Notes: generated by a model from the letters alone, not told the origin. DNA of 64,000 nt from Dyadobacter sandarakinus (GCF_016894445.1 NZ_CP056775.1:1986001-2050000), one strand, 5' to 3'; shown: positions 8,822 to 18,896, counted from the stretch's first letter. A program made the numbers and translations.

Positions 8822-9495
8822 GGCTCGGCTCCCAGCAAATATCCGACACCAAACACGGTATGCAGCAGTCGGGGTTCATATTTGTCGATCTTCCGGCGCA
8901 GATAATTGACATACACGTCTACCACATTGGTATTGGTGTTAAAATGCACATCCCAGACGTTTTCAAGCAGGTCTACACGGTTGATCACCTTGCCCTGATT
9001 AAGCATAAAATATTCGAGCAGCGCGTATTCGCGAGCAGTCAGCTCGACGCGCTCGCCGGCACGCCACACGCGGTGCGAATCGGTTTCCACTTCCAGATCA
9101 AGCAGCTGCAGACGCTTCGGACGCGGCGCGCGGGAAGGATGCCGCCGGGCCAATGCACGCAGGCGAAACATCAACTCCTTGAATGCAAATGGTTTGGACA
9201 GATAATCATCGGCGCCGGCTTCGAAGCCTAGTACCTTGTTGTCCAGACTCCCTAATGCTGTGAGCATAATCACCGGTACGGCGGGCCAGTTTTGTTTGAT
9301 AAAGCGGCACAGGTCAAAGCCATTCAGACCGGGCAAATTCACGTCCAGCACGATGACATCGAATTTGTTTTCATTGACCATACTTCTACCGACTACCCCG
9401 TCGAAAGCCACGGACACAGTCACTCCCTCGGATTGTAAGCCCTTTTGAATGAACTGCGTTAGCTCGATGTCGTCTTCCACAACCAGGACATGCAT
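8818..9495 (-). CDS. OmpR-family response regulator
   Basis: The 225-residue product has a receiver domain (residues 1-118) with acidic pocket residues VVEDD, the phospho-acceptor Asp51 in VIVLDVNLPGLNG, and the conserved lysine in LSKPFAFKEL. A winged-helix effector domain follows (RVELTAREYALLEYFMLNQG and VVDVYVNYLRRKID). It is the partner of the overlapping sensor kinase gene. The gene is divergent from tolC at 9680, with 184 bp between the two starts, so the phosphorylated protein probably binds in that gap to control the efflux operon. The binding site itself was not identified. Confidence 0.95.
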   Translation of the reverse strand: MHVLVVEDDIELTQFIQKGLQSEGVTVSVAFDGVVGRSMVNENKFDVIVLDVNLPGLNGFDLCRFIKQNWPAVPVIMLTALGSLDNKVLGFEAGADDYLSKPFAFKELMFRLRALARRHPSRAPRPKRLQLLDLEVETDSHRVWRAGERVELTAREYALLEYFMLNQGKVINRVDLLENVWDVHFNTNTNVVDVYVNYLRRKIDKYEPRLLHTVFGVGYLLGAEP

Positions 9496-9679
9496 ACGGA
9501 TTTTACGCGTTGTTTGATTTTGTAAAAATAAGGATCACAACCCGAACCGACGACAAATCTCGGGCTTCTCACCAAATTCTAATGACCTTCTCAATACCCT
9601 CTAATCGGCTCGCTATTTAATTTGAAACTGAGCCAGTCAGTGCGCTGGCTACCATGTAAGTGCCGAAGCAAATCATTTC

Positions 9680-11053
9680 ATGAAACGTACCCTGTTCTTA
9701 TTCCTGCTGATTTTCCCGATCCTCGGCCCGCCTGCCACAGCGCAAATGCTGAGCATGGAAGAGGCGGTGGAATCCACCATTAACCATTACCCCACGCTGG
9801 CCGCACAACGGTCGGCCCTCGAAGCATTTCGTGCCAACCTGCAGGTGCTGCGCGACAACCGCCTGCCCAATGTGCGCCTGCACGATCAGGTGAATATGGG
9901 TACCGCCAATGGTCTTTCCGGTTCTTATTTTTCACTGGGACTTATTGTACCAACTGCCGGAGGTCGTCGGCCGGATAACAGTGCGGAACTGGCTTCGGGC
10001 AACATTGCACTGGCCACTGCCGACTGGGAAGCGTACAATTTCGGCCGGTTCGAGGCAGAGAATAAGCTGGCGCGCGCCGACATCGCTGTGGGTGAATCAG
10101 GCCTGGAACGCGAGCAGTTTAATTTAAGACAGGTGGTGATCAACACTTACCTGGACTTGGTGTGGCTGGGACAAAATCTGAAAATAGAGCAGCAAAACCT
10201 GGCCCGTGTGGATACGGCGCGCAGGATTATTAATAACCTCGTGTTTAATGGAATCCGCCCCGGACTCGATTCGTCGCTGGCGGCTGTGGAGCTGTCGCGA
10301 GCCAGGTTGAGTTACTACCAGTTGCAGGAAGAATATCGCCGCGCGAATGTGCAGCTGGCAACGCTGACGGGCAGGCCGATCAATGAAATGCAGATCGATA
10401 CTGTTTTTAATGCGCGGCTACTGCTAGGCGAGCCGTTGCCCAGTGACGTGCAGTCTGGACATCCGCTGCTGCGCTATCGGGATAACCTGCTGACGCGCCA
10501 GAATGCGGAGATCGATTTGATCCGAAAGTCGGCGCTGCCGAGGGTTTCGCTGCTTACTTCCGTCTGGGCAAGGGGAACAAGTCTGGACATCGACAACAAC
10601 TTTGGTCCGTTGGGCCGCGGCTTCGGTTACAGCCGGAGCAATTTTCTGGTGGGCGTCGCTGCTACGGTGAACCTCACGGATTTCAAACGTGCAAAGACCC
10701 GCACAAATCAGCAACAATGGCGGGTCCGCGAGGCCACGAGTCTGCTCAATGTCGAAAAATTGCAGCTTCAAAATACGGTTACCATGGCCGATTCGGTGAT
10801 GGCGACGATCCGGCTCGCTTTGCAGGAATTGCCTGTAACCCTACGCTCAGCCAATGCGGCCTATCAACAGCGGTTATCCTTATATAACAATGGGATCGAA
10901 AACATCCTTGCGCTGACCGACGCCTTGCAGCTCCTGACCCGAACTGAAAGACAGGTCATTGAAGTACAGCGACGCGCGGTTTCGGCACGGTTGCAGAAAG
11001 CTTACGCAACCAGCGATTTCGATCCGTTTTTTCAACTTTTCCGTCGACCCTAA
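9680..11053 (+). CDS. TolC-family outer membrane efflux protein
   Basis: The 457-residue product starts with a signal peptide ending PPATAQ and is built of two repeats of long helices and short beta strands as in TolC: TINHYPTLAAQRSALEAF early and LRQVVINTYLDLVWLGQNLK, then a second set from about residue 250. It forms the outer-membrane exit duct of a tripartite pump. It is the first gene of an operon with the RND pump and fusion protein (24 bp gap to the next gene). Having the duct gene first is common for Bacteroidota CusC-like operons. Confidence 0.93.
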   Translation: MKRTLFLFLLIFPILGPPATAQMLSMEEAVESTINHYPTLAAQRSALEAFRANLQVLRDNRLPNVRLHDQVNMGTANGLSGSYFSLGLIVPTAGGRRPDNSAELASGNIALATADWEAYNFGRFEAENKLARADIAVGESGLEREQFNLRQVVINTYLDLVWLGQNLKIEQQNLARVDTARRIINNLVFNGIRPGLDSSLAAVELSRARLSYYQLQEEYRRANVQLATLTGRPINEMQIDTVFNARLLLGEPLPSDVQSGHPLLRYRDNLLTRQNAEIDLIRKSALPRVSLLTSVWARGTSLDIDNNFGPLGRGFGYSRSNFLVGVAATVNLTDFKRAKTRTNQQQWRVREATSLLNVEKLQLQNTVTMADSVMATIRLALQELPVTLRSANAAYQQRLSLYNNGIENILALTDALQLLTRTERQVIEVQRRAVSARLQKAYATSDFDPFFQLFRRP

Positions 11054-11076
11054 ACCCGGCTTAATCCAAGCGATAT

Positions 11077-14000
11077 ATGTTATCAGCCTCATTAAAACGT
11101 CCTGTATCCGTGATGGTACTCATTGCAGGACTTGTCATTTTTTCAATCTTATCGGCCACCAAAATCCCGATAGATATTTTTCCCCGGCTCAATTCGCCCG
11201 TCATTTATGTGATTGAGCCTTATGGTGGTATGTCGCCCGCGCAAATGGAAGGTTTCTTCGCGACCCGGATGCAGGACCAGTTTCTGTATGTTGGCGGGAT
11301 TAAGGAGATTTCCAGCAGAAGTGTGCAGGGACTTACTGTTGTGAAGCTTGCCTTTTACGAAGGCAGCGACATGGCGCAGGCGGCTGCCGAAGTGGCGATC
11401 CAGGTGAACCGCGCTATGAAATTTTTCCCGCCAGGCGCATTGCCGCCCCAGGTGGTGCGGTATGATGCGTCCTCGGTGCCGATCGGCGACCTGGTTTTCA
11501 GTAGCAAAACACGCTCACTAAAAGAAATTCATGAGCTGGCCGTTACCCGAATCCGGCCGCTGTTTTCGACCGTGCCCGGCCTGACAGCGCCGCCACCGAT
11601 CGGAACCAACTCGCGGACCATTGTCATTAACCTGGACCCGCAAAAGGTACGAAGCCTGAATATTTCACCCGACCAGGTAGTGGAAGCGCTTGCGGCAAAT
11701 AACGCCATGACGCCATCGGGAAACATCCGGGTCGGCAATACATCTTACATTACTACCCTGAATTCGCTCGAAGAACAGGTCTCCGATTTCGGCCAGATTC
11801 CTGTCACCACCGACGGGCATCGAACCGTTTTCCTTCGTGACCTGGGTAATGTAGCCGATGGCTCCGATGTGACGGCCGGGTATGCCCTTGTCAACGGCAG
11901 CCGATCGTCTTACATTCCGGTGGTCAAAACTGCCGACGCGTCCACCTGGGACGTGGTGACCGCATTGAAAGCCAGGCTGCCTGAAATGCGGAGCCTGTTG
12001 CCTGACGATATTCAGGTCGCTTATGAGTTCGACCAGTCTGTTTTTGTGATCAATTCTGTAAAAAGCCTGTTGTTTGAAGGGGGCCTGGGGGCCATTCTTA
12101 CAGGCTTGATGGTACTGCTTTTCCTCGGCGACTGGCGTTCTTCCCTTGTGGTAATCATTACGATTCCCGTCTCGATCGTGGCCGCTGTGCTGATGCTCAA
12201 TCTGGCTGGTCAGACGATCAATATCATGACTTTGTCCGGGTTGGCATTGGCGATCGGTGTTTTGGTCGACCAGGCCACGGTGACGATCGAGAATATCCAC
12301 CAACACCTCGAAATGGGCAAACCCAAGAAGCAGGCGATTTACGATGCCTGTAAGGAAGTCGCCCTGCCTTTGCTGCTGATCCTTCTTTGTATTATTGCCG
12401 TTTTTGCACCGTCATTCATCATGTCGGGCGTGCCTCGGGCGATGTTCCTGCCGCTTTCACTTTCGATTGGGTTTGCAATGACAGTATCTTATTTCCTCGC
12501 GCAAAGCCTGGTTCCGATCCTGGCGAACTGGATGCTGAAAGAGCACGGACATTCGGAAAATGAACTTGCAGAACCGAAGATTACCTTTTTTGACAAAATC
12601 AAAAACGGCTTCATGCGGCAAAATCAGCGATTTGTAAAAAGTAATAAACTAATGGTCTGGATATATCTGGTGGTCATTTTCGCATCAGCCGCAGCGGGTT
12701 TTATGTGGATTGGAAAAGATATGCTGCCACAACTGAACTCTGGCCAGATGGTAGTACGCATGAAAATGCCGGACGGAACACGGCTGGAACGGACCGAAGA
12801 AAAAGTCAGCCAGCTACTCGCGCTGGTAAACGAAGCTTCCGACAATCACCTTTCAGTATCGTCGGCCTATGTGGGAGTAGTGCCGACCAACTATGCGACA
12901 ACCAATTTGTATATCACCACGAGCGGCTCCAATGATGCGGTGATGAAAGTTGGCCTTGACCCTGAATACAAAACCAATATGCAGGATTTGAAAGAAAGGA
13001 TCCGAGGATTGGTGGCAGAACAAATGCCCGAAATCACCCTGTCTTTCGAACCGGCGGGCCTGACTGAGAAACTAATGAGCGGAGGCGCATTCACGCCCAT
13101 TGAAGTGCAGGTAGCAGGGCGTGATATGAAGGAAATTGAGGGTTATGCTAATAAGCTGGTAAAAGGGCTTTCGGAGCTGGACCACCTGCGCGATGTGCGC
13201 ATTATCCAGCCGCTCAAATTTCCGGTGATCAACATCAAGCTCGACCGTCAGAAGCTGGCGACAATGGGACTGAGCCTGCAACAAACCGCCCGCTCAATCA
13301 CCGCGTCCACATCGTCCAGCCGCTATACCGAAAAAAACCAGTGGCTCGACCAGAAAGCGGCTTATACCTATCAGGTGCAGGTGCAGATTCCTGAATATGC
13401 GATGCGTAATATGGCGCAGTTGCAGGAGATACCTTTGGTGGCAGGACAGCCCAGGCCGGTCCTCGCGGACGTAGCTACATTTTCGGTTGATACTTTGCCC
13501 GGCGAATACGCCCGGATCGGGCCGCGGCGCTTTGTGACGGTATCGGCCAACATTCATCACCAGGACCTGGGCAATGCGACTAGATCCGTCGAGCAGGTGA
13601 TTGCCAGCCTGGGAGCAGCTCCGAAAGGTTTGGTAACGGAAGTTAAAGGAATGTCGTCGCTGCTGACCGAAACACTGGATAGCTTGCAACTCGGATTGGG
13701 CATTGCCATCGTCGTGATTTTCCTGCTGCTGGCAGCTAATTATCAGTCGTTCAAATTATCCCTCGTGATTCTCTCGACAGTGCCGGCTGTGATTGTCGGC
13801 TCCATTGTATTGCTGCTTTTGACCAACAGCACTTTGAACCTGCAATCCTACATGGGCATCATTATGTCGACGGGTATCTCGGTCGCCAATGCAATCCTGA
13901 TCGTGACCAATGCGGAAAGGCTCCGCTGGGAATACCGGGACGTCCGAAGGGCCGCGCTTGAAAGTGCCGGCCTCCGGTTACGACCTGTTTTGATGACAAC

Positions 14001-14250
14001 ATTCGCAATGGTGGCTGGGATGGTACCGATGGCATTGGGCACAGGTGAAGCCGGAGAACAGGTAGCGCCGCTCGGCCGCGCGGTGATCGGCGGACTTATC
14101 GCCTCCACTTTAGCCGCACTTTACATTGTACCACAGGTTTATGTGTTTTTACAAAATAAAACAGCCTACAACGACCCTTCGCTGCTGCCAACAGACAATT
14201 CCATTTTAGACCTAAAACCCGATCATTCTTATGAAAAACATAGCATTTAA
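11077..14250 (+). CDS. RND efflux pump inner-membrane subunit
   Basis: This 1057-residue protein has the full AcrB-type plan: a first membrane helix, a large periplasmic loop, six helices from about residue 330, a second large loop and a final set of helices from about 870. It ends in a short cytosolic tail. In helix 4 the usual adjacent aspartates are Asp398 and Gln399 (GVLVDQATVTIENI), and in helix 10 the lysine of GLSAKNAIL is Ala937 (GISVANAIL). So two of the three classical proton-relay residues are absent; this variant appears to define a subfamily distinct from AcrB. It exports small molecules using the proton gradient with the TolC and fusion proteins encoded on either side. Its end overlaps the next gene by 20 bp. 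Confidence 0.95.
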   Translation: MLSASLKRPVSVMVLIAGLVIFSILSATKIPIDIFPRLNSPVIYVIEPYGGMSPAQMEGFFATRMQDQFLYVGGIKEISSRSVQGLTVVKLAFYEGSDMAQAAAEVAIQVNRAMKFFPPGALPPQVVRYDASSVPIGDLVFSSKTRSLKEIHELAVTRIRPLFSTVPGLTAPPPIGTNSRTIVINLDPQKVRSLNISPDQVVEALAANNAMTPSGNIRVGNTSYITTLNSLEEQVSDFGQIPVTTDGHRTVFLRDLGNVADGSDVTAGYALVNGSRSSYIPVVKTADASTWDVVTALKARLPEMRSLLPDDIQVAYEFDQSVFVINSVKSLLFEGGLGAILTGLMVLLFLGDWRSSLVVIITIPVSIVAAVLMLNLAGQTINIMTLSGLALAIGVLVDQATVTIENIHQHLEMGKPKKQAIYDACKEVALPLLLILLCIIAVFAPSFIMSGVPRAMFLPLSLSIGFAMTVSYFLAQSLVPILANWMLKEHGHSENELAEPKITFFDKIKNGFMRQNQRFVKSNKLMVWIYLVVIFASAAAGFMWIGKDMLPQLNSGQMVVRMKMPDGTRLERTEEKVSQLLALVNEASDNHLSVSSAYVGVVPTNYATTNLYITTSGSNDAVMKVGLDPEYKTNMQDLKERIRGLVAEQMPEITLSFEPAGLTEKLMSGGAFTPIEVQVAGRDMKEIEGYANKLVKGLSELDHLRDVRIIQPLKFPVINIKLDRQKLATMGLSLQQTARSITASTSSSRYTEKNQWLDQKAAYTYQVQVQIPEYAMRNMAQLQEIPLVAGQPRPVLADVATFSVDTLPGEYARIGPRRFVTVSANIHHQDLGNATRSVEQVIASLGAAPKGLVTEVKGMSSLLTETLDSLQLGLGIAIVVIFLLLAANYQSFKLSLVILSTVPAVIVGSIVLLLLTNSTLNLQSYMGIIMSTGISVANAILIVTNAERLRWEYRDVRRAALESAGLRLRPVLMTTFAMVAGMVPMALGTGEAGEQVAPLGRAVIGGLIASTLAALYIVPQVYVFLQNKTAYNDPSLLPTDNSILDLKPDHSYEKHSI

Positions 14251-15325
14251 ATCATTGACATTCATGCTTGGATTGGCTGCATTGAGTAGCTGCTCCTCTT
14301 CGGAATCAGCGGATTCCAAAACAAAAAATAAACCCGAGAAAAAGCAGGCAGCTACCAAAATCGGTACAGTGACGGCCATGAAAGTGGGCGAGCACGTCCA
14401 GCTACCCGGCGAATTCCTCGCATTTCAGGAAGTAAGCATTTATCCCAAAGCCGACGGTTTTGTGGAGAAAGTACTGGTGGATCGCGGCAGTAAGGTCAGC
14501 AAGGGACAGGTGCTGATGGTGCTAGAAGCGCCTGAGAAGGAAGAGCAACTCGTGGCTGCGAGGTCCAATTATCTGAAAGCGAAAGCCATGCTGGTAGCCA
14601 GTCAGGAACATTATAAAAGACTCAAAGCCAGCAGCGGCATTCGTGGCTCGGTGTCAGCCCTGGACCTGGAAAGCGCTCATGCCAAGATGATGGCCGACAG
14701 TGCAGCGGCCATGGGCGAGCAGGCAAATTTCGGTGCATTAACCAAGATAAAATCCTATTTGGTTGTCAGGGCACCTTTCGATGGCGTGATTACGGAAAGA
14801 AATGTCCACCCGGGCGCATTGGTAAGTTCAGGCGTGCGTATGCAGGGTGCAATGCTTACCTTGCAGCAGCAAGACAAGCTCAGGCTTGTTGTAGACGTTC
14901 CTGAAACATACAGCGTCGGATTAAAGCAAGGCAAAGAAGTTACATTTACCGTTAACGCAATGCCTGGCGAGCAATTCAAAGGCAAGATTAGCCGGCGCTC
15001 GGGCAATATGAACCAGAAGTTTCGTTCGGAAACGGTGGAAGTGGACGTCAGCAATGCGGGCCGCAAAATCAAGCCTGGCATGTTTGCCGAAGTGGTGTTT
15101 GAACCCGAAACCACGCACGGTTCGCTCACAGTGCCGACATCGGCAATAGTGACAACCACGGAAGGTCAATATGTAGTGAAAGCCAATGCAGGTAAGGCCG
15201 AGTTTGTGGAAGTACGCAAAGGCCAGCAGTCTCAGGAAGTGACTGAAGTGTTCGGGGCACTGAGCCTGGGTGATAAAATAGTGACCAATCCTCGCGACAA
15301 TCTGAAAAATGGATCCTCAATATAG
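14231..15325 (+). CDS. RND membrane-fusion (HlyD-type) lipoprotein
   Basis: The 364-residue protein has a lipoprotein leader (LGLAALSSCSSSES) and the periplasmic adaptor order: beta-barrel, a lipoyl half (FVEKVLVDRGSKVSKGQVLM), a helical hairpin (about 95-150), the second lipoyl half (VRAPFDGVITERNVHPGALV), and a barrel with a membrane-proximal end (GRKIKPGMFAEVVFEPE). It links the pump to the TolC duct. It overlaps the pump gene by 20 bp and the DUF202 gene by 17 bp, so the operon is tightly coupled. Anchoring by lipid replaces an inner-membrane helix. Confidence 0.93.
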   Translation: MKNIAFKSLTFMLGLAALSSCSSSESADSKTKNKPEKKQAATKIGTVTAMKVGEHVQLPGEFLAFQEVSIYPKADGFVEKVLVDRGSKVSKGQVLMVLEAPEKEEQLVAARSNYLKAKAMLVASQEHYKRLKASSGIRGSVSALDLESAHAKMMADSAAAMGEQANFGALTKIKSYLVVRAPFDGVITERNVHPGALVSSGVRMQGAMLTLQQQDKLRLVVDVPETYSVGLKQGKEVTFTVNAMPGEQFKGKISRRSGNMNQKFRSETVEVDVSNAGRKIKPGMFAEVVFEPETTHGSLTVPTSAIVTTTEGQYVVKANAGKAEFVEVRKGQQSQEVTEVFGALSLGDKIVTNPRDNLKNGSSI

Positions 15326-15689
15326 AAAGCAAAACCCGAACGATCATCTCGCTAATGAACGCACATTCCTGGCCTGGATCCGGACGAGTATCGGAATCAT
15401 GGGCTTTGGCTTTGTCGTGGTCAAGTTTTCATTGTTCGTCCGGCAGATTACTGCGGTGCTGGGGCACAAAGCGGAAGCGCCATCAACGGGTTACTCGCCT
15501 GTGATTGGCATTTTACTGGTCGCCCTTGGCGCCGTGGCTACTTTGTTTTCCTATATCCGGTATATAGATACCAAAAAACAGCTAAATGCGGGCACTTACT
15601 ATCATTCCTCGCTGCTGATCCAGATCATGACAGTGGTAATTTTTCTGGTTAGTGTTTTGCTGATTTTTTATCTGGTGAAAAGTATTTGA
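15309..15689 (+). CDS. DUF202 (YidH-like) small membrane protein
   Basis: The 126-residue protein has the DUF202 signature NERTFLAWIRTSIGIMGFGF near its start and three membrane helices (about 25-45, 65-85 and 105-124). It matches small YidH-type proteins of unknown function that are often next to transporters. Its start lies inside the last codons of the fusion protein gene, so it is very likely translated as part of the efflux operon. What it adds to the pump is not known. Confidence 0.88.
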   Translation: MDPQYRKQNPNDHLANERTFLAWIRTSIGIMGFGFVVVKFSLFVRQITAVLGHKAEAPSTGYSPVIGILLVALGAVATLFSYIRYIDTKKQLNAGTYYHSSLLIQIMTVVIFLVSVLLIFYLVKSI

Positions 15690-16259
15690 GAGTTGTCATT
15701 TTGAAAAATTGAAAAGACACCAAGCGCTGAATGAAGGACAGCTTCTTAGAGAGCCTGCCTAGGTCGAGCAAGTGATTGGGTTGGTTCACGTCGAATTCCA
15801 TCTGCTGAATAGCTGGTGGCATTTCTAGCACTGCATTATAAGAATTAATGACACTAAATCTCCAATTGTCTTGGGTAAGGTTGTCGTAGTCGTAAGCAAA
15901 ATACATTTTACCCATCTTCGGAGGGGCAGCGGCATAAGTTATAATCTGCAAACCACTATAACGGACCGGTAAATTTTATCTGGATAAAGTAGATGGGCAG
16001 GCAGGATGCGCCAACAGGACTACTACTGCTCGGGAAGGGCTAAGGCCACTTTTTTTCCAAAAATCCTGCAAAAAGCAGATTAATGCTCCGCGGCGATGCA
16101 CGTTCCAGTGATTTGCTCCCTAATTCAAAAAACCAGCTGCTGCTGCTCACTGCCATTCATTCAAAAGGCATTGCGGTCAACAAGATTCGTCAGAAGAAAA
16201 CTGAACTGGCGCGAGCTAAGTAGTTTGTTGCTGCCAGCTTCCTCAACCAAGGCAATGCA
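15690..16259. other. 570 bp with fragmentary coding traces
   Basis: No complete gene was found here. On the minus strand, a frame of about 100 codons (15649-15951) contains a natural-looking stretch (GKMYFAYDYDNLTQDNWRF) but overlaps the end of the DUF202 gene and has no recognisable family. On the plus strand, a frame from about 16041 to 16221 ends NQLLLLTAIHSKGIAVNKIR and then KKTELARAK, which looks like the tail of some protein without its body. Both are probably debris left by deletions. I could not assign either. Confidence 0.3.
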
Positions 16260-17105
16260 TCAGAGCTGAGCAACAGCATTTCGGAAAGACACCGGAGACA
16301 CTCCTGTGTATTTGCGAAACTGTTTGCAGAGATGACTTTCGTCAGTATAGCCAAATTCGTCAGCAATTTCGGTAAGCGTGCGATTGCTGTACAACAGGCG
16401 CGATTCGATAATCCGGACCTTATAGCGAATGATATAATGTTTTAGAGATTCGCCTGTGTGTCGCTTGAAGAATAGACTGACATAAGTAGGTGCGTAGTTA
16501 AACGTCACCGCCAAATGCCCGATCGTCAAAAATTCTGGCTGAAAGATGTGCTGCCTGATGTGCATTAAAATTGCTTCGATCGATGCCTTTTTTACCTTAT
16601 TGCTAGACGACTGACTGAACAAATTTCGCGCAAGCACCAGCAGCATGCTTCTCAAAATACTGTCGCGCACTATTTCGAAATAAGCCGACCGCTCATTGGC
16701 ACATTCCGCTTCCAGCGTAGCCAATAAATGCAGCAACTTTTGCTTTTCCAATTTGTCGATCACAATGGAGCCTCGGCTTTGAGATGAGGTATTGAGTAAG
16801 GCTTTGATAATCGGCTGCCAGGCAGGTTCTGACTGCCCAAATTGCTGCTTATCAATGGATTCTTCGAACCGGACAAAGCAAAATTCAGTAGTTTCTGCGA
16901 TCTCAAAATGGTGAAAATCCTCGGGCCCAAGTAGGAATACGTCATCGCTAGCATATTCATAGGCGTGTCCGTTGATGTGGTGCATGCCGCTTCCGTTCAG
17001 GATAAAAATGATTTCAAAATATGTGTGCTTGTGCACCGAATGCTCCCAAACATCGGCTTCAAAATGATAGATGCTGAATGGTGCGTGGAGGATATATCTT
17101 TTCAT
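16260..17105 (-). CDS. AraC-family transcriptional regulator with cupin sensor domain
   Basis: The 281-residue protein has an amino-terminal cupin barrel (HKHTYFEIIFILNGSGMHHING, residues 25-48) and, from about 180, the two helix-turn-helix motifs of AraC proteins: LTIGHLAVTFNYAPTYVSLF and, near the end, LTEIADEFGYTDESHLCKQF followed by RKYTGVSP. It is a sugar-type sensor and activator. It diverges from the DUF1080 gene at 17225 with a 119 bp gap, so that gene is the likely target. All domains look intact, unlike the AraC remnants at 21.7 and 37.5 kb. Confidence 0.92.
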   Translation of the reverse strand: MKRYILHAPFSIYHFEADVWEHSVHKHTYFEIIFILNGSGMHHINGHAYEYASDDVFLLGPEDFHHFEIAETTEFCFVRFEESIDKQQFGQSEPAWQPIIKALLNTSSQSRGSIVIDKLEKQKLLHLLATLEAECANERSAYFEIVRDSILRSMLLVLARNLFSQSSSNKVKKASIEAILMHIRQHIFQPEFLTIGHLAVTFNYAPTYVSLFFKRHTGESLKHYIIRYKVRIIESRLLYSNRTLTEIADEFGYTDESHLCKQFRKYTGVSPVSFRNAVAQL

Positions 17106-17224
17106 TTATTCAAATCTTCATGTAAACCTACCGCTGGATAATGGATTTGTACTGAATGCCGGTAACGTGCATTCTTAATTTTGTCAGATACACGAACAAT
17201 CTATTTAACTAATCTGACCCGAAT

Positions 17225-18097
17225 ATGCGAGCAGCTATTTTACTTTTAACGGTACTTTTAAGCCTCTTTACTTTGACCTCGTGGCAAAAGAAAGAAGAAT
17301 GGACTGTTTTGCTGGATAAAGATATGAGTCAATGGGAAAATTATCTCAGCTACAAACACAAAAACAACTATAATGGAAAGTTACCAGTAGATGCGGCAGG
17401 GAAGGAAGTTGCGCCAATGGGTTATAACAAGGATAAAGGTCAGGTTTTTTCAGTGCTGAATGAGGCGGACGATCCCGTTTTGCGCATCAGCGGGGAGATT
17501 TACGGTTGTATTTTTACCAAACAATCCTACAAAAATTACCACCTCAAACTGCAAACCAAATGGGGCACTAAGAAGTACGAGCCCAGAGTTACTAAGCTAC
17601 GTGACTCGGGTATCCTGTACCATTCAACGGGTGAAGCAGGCGCTGAATACTGGCGTACATGGATGCTCTCGCAAGAATTTCAGATCATGGAAGGGCACAT
17701 GGGCGACTACTGGTGCCAGGCCAACTCGGCGATCGATATCCGATCGTTTCCTTCGGAGGGCGTGATGAGCCGCGTCGCAGATGATAAACAGCCTTTTGGT
17801 ACCTTCAAGTCAGGCAGCGATTATTTCTGCATGCGGTCATTTAATGACGAAAAGCCTGATAATGAATGGAATACGCTGGAACTGATCTGTTTCGAAGGGC
17901 AAAGCTTACACATTGTGAATGGACATGTGGTCATGGTGCTGAAAAATTCGCGCTATATCAAGTCCTACGGGCAGGAGGTGCCAATGATCAGCGGTAAAAT
18001 CCAGTTGCAAAGCGAAGCAGCAGAAGTCTTTTACCGCGATATCCGCATCAAACAGCTCGACGCCATGCCGGCTGCATACCTGCAGTATTTTCAATAA
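17225..18097 (+). CDS. DUF1080 (3-keto-disaccharide hydrolase-like) secreted protein
   Basis: The 290-residue protein has a signal peptide (ILLLTVLLSLFTLTSW) and the DUF1080 fold, a concanavalin-like beta-sandwich: VLLDKDMSQWENYLS, SGEIYGCIFTKQSYKNYHLK, RDSGILYHSTGE, WMLSQEFQIMEGHMGDYWCQ, and the closing strand GKIQLQSEAAEVFYRDIRIK. Members have been shown to act on 3-keto glycosides or to bind glycans. There is no lipobox. The neighbour on the other strand is an AraC regulator, in line with sugar-induced expression. About 267 bp downstream hold no gene I can support. Confidence 0.85.
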   Translation: MRAAILLLTVLLSLFTLTSWQKKEEWTVLLDKDMSQWENYLSYKHKNNYNGKLPVDAAGKEVAPMGYNKDKGQVFSVLNEADDPVLRISGEIYGCIFTKQSYKNYHLKLQTKWGTKKYEPRVTKLRDSGILYHSTGEAGAEYWRTWMLSQEFQIMEGHMGDYWCQANSAIDIRSFPSEGVMSRVADDKQPFGTFKSGSDYFCMRSFNDEKPDNEWNTLELICFEGQSLHIVNGHVVMVLKNSRYIKSYGQEVPMISGKIQLQSEAAEVFYRDIRIKQLDAMPAAYLQYFQ

Positions 18098-18364
18098 AAC
18101 AGTATATTGTTGTCGCGGATAGTGAATGGCAATGGTTTCTGGATATGATTCTGCCAAACGATAAACATGAGCAAAGATGTATTCACGACTCTGAAACGAG
18201 ATTTATTGTTGCCATTCCTGCTGGTTTGTATCTAATGGATTTAGTGTTTTAATCAACAACGAAAGAAAAACATAATGTCTGACAATTTCAATGTAAGACA
18301 TTGTCCAATTCAGAGAAGCCTACAAATTTTAAATAGAAGTTTCTTATTAAAAAGGGGCTAGTAA

Positions 18365-18841
18365 TTAGTGTTCTTTATTATTAATGTTTAGCTTCATTCC
18401 CTCGTGGCTGTCTACAAACCCCAATGTGTAGTAAAATTTTAATGCTTCCGGTCGCCTCTTATCAGTGGTCAATTGCACAAGATAACAACCTTTACTTCTT
18501 GCTCGATCAATTGCGTAGTTGAGCATCTGTCTACCAATTCCTTTACCGCGATATAGTGATCCTACCCTTACTGCTTCTATCTGAGCTCTTAAGCCTCCTT
18601 GATGTGTAAGGTATTGAATGAAAGTAAGATGATATGTTCCCACTATCTCGCCATCTAATTCAACAATTGTCAACTCATGGTTTTTTTCTTCCTGAATATT
18701 TTTGAAGGCTGCAATGTAACGCGGACTGATTTTTGTTCCCGCATTTTCTCTTAGAGCCCCTAGAGAGTCATCTAAAAGCATCTCAATAATTTTGGTTAAG
18801 TCGGACTCGATGGCTAACCTATATTTCAAATTTAACGTCAT
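18365..18841 (-). CDS. GNAT-family N-acetyltransferase
   Basis: The 158-residue protein is a single GNAT domain. It has the entry strand YRLAIESDLTKIIEML, a central strand LTIVELDGEIVGTYHLTFI, and the acetyl-CoA pyrophosphate loop VRVGSLYRGKGIGRQML (about 91-107), followed by YYTLGFVDSHEGMKLNIN. It transfers an acetyl group to an unknown amine; the substrate cannot be inferred. It is divergent from the amidohydrolase gene, with a 55 bp gap between the two chosen starts. Confidence 0.9.
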   Translation of the reverse strand: MTLNLKYRLAIESDLTKIIEMLLDDSLGALRENAGTKISPRYIAAFKNIQEEKNHELTIVELDGEIVGTYHLTFIQYLTHQGGLRAQIEAVRVGSLYRGKGIGRQMLNYAIDRARSKGCYLVQLTTDKRRPEALKFYYTLGFVDSHEGMKLNINNKEH

Positions 18842-18896
18842 ATCTTTGATATTAACAGGATCGGATAGTCAACTGGATAAAGACTTTAATTGCAAT

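Noticed and set aside
11665..12306. 213-codon antisense frame in the RND gene
   Set aside because: No start context, unnatural His/Gln/Arg-rich composition and opposite to a conserved gene.
13294..13689. 131-codon minus-strand frame inside the RND gene
   Set aside because: It is antisense to a well-supported pump gene and its product is His- and Arg-rich with no family; codon bias of the real gene explains it.
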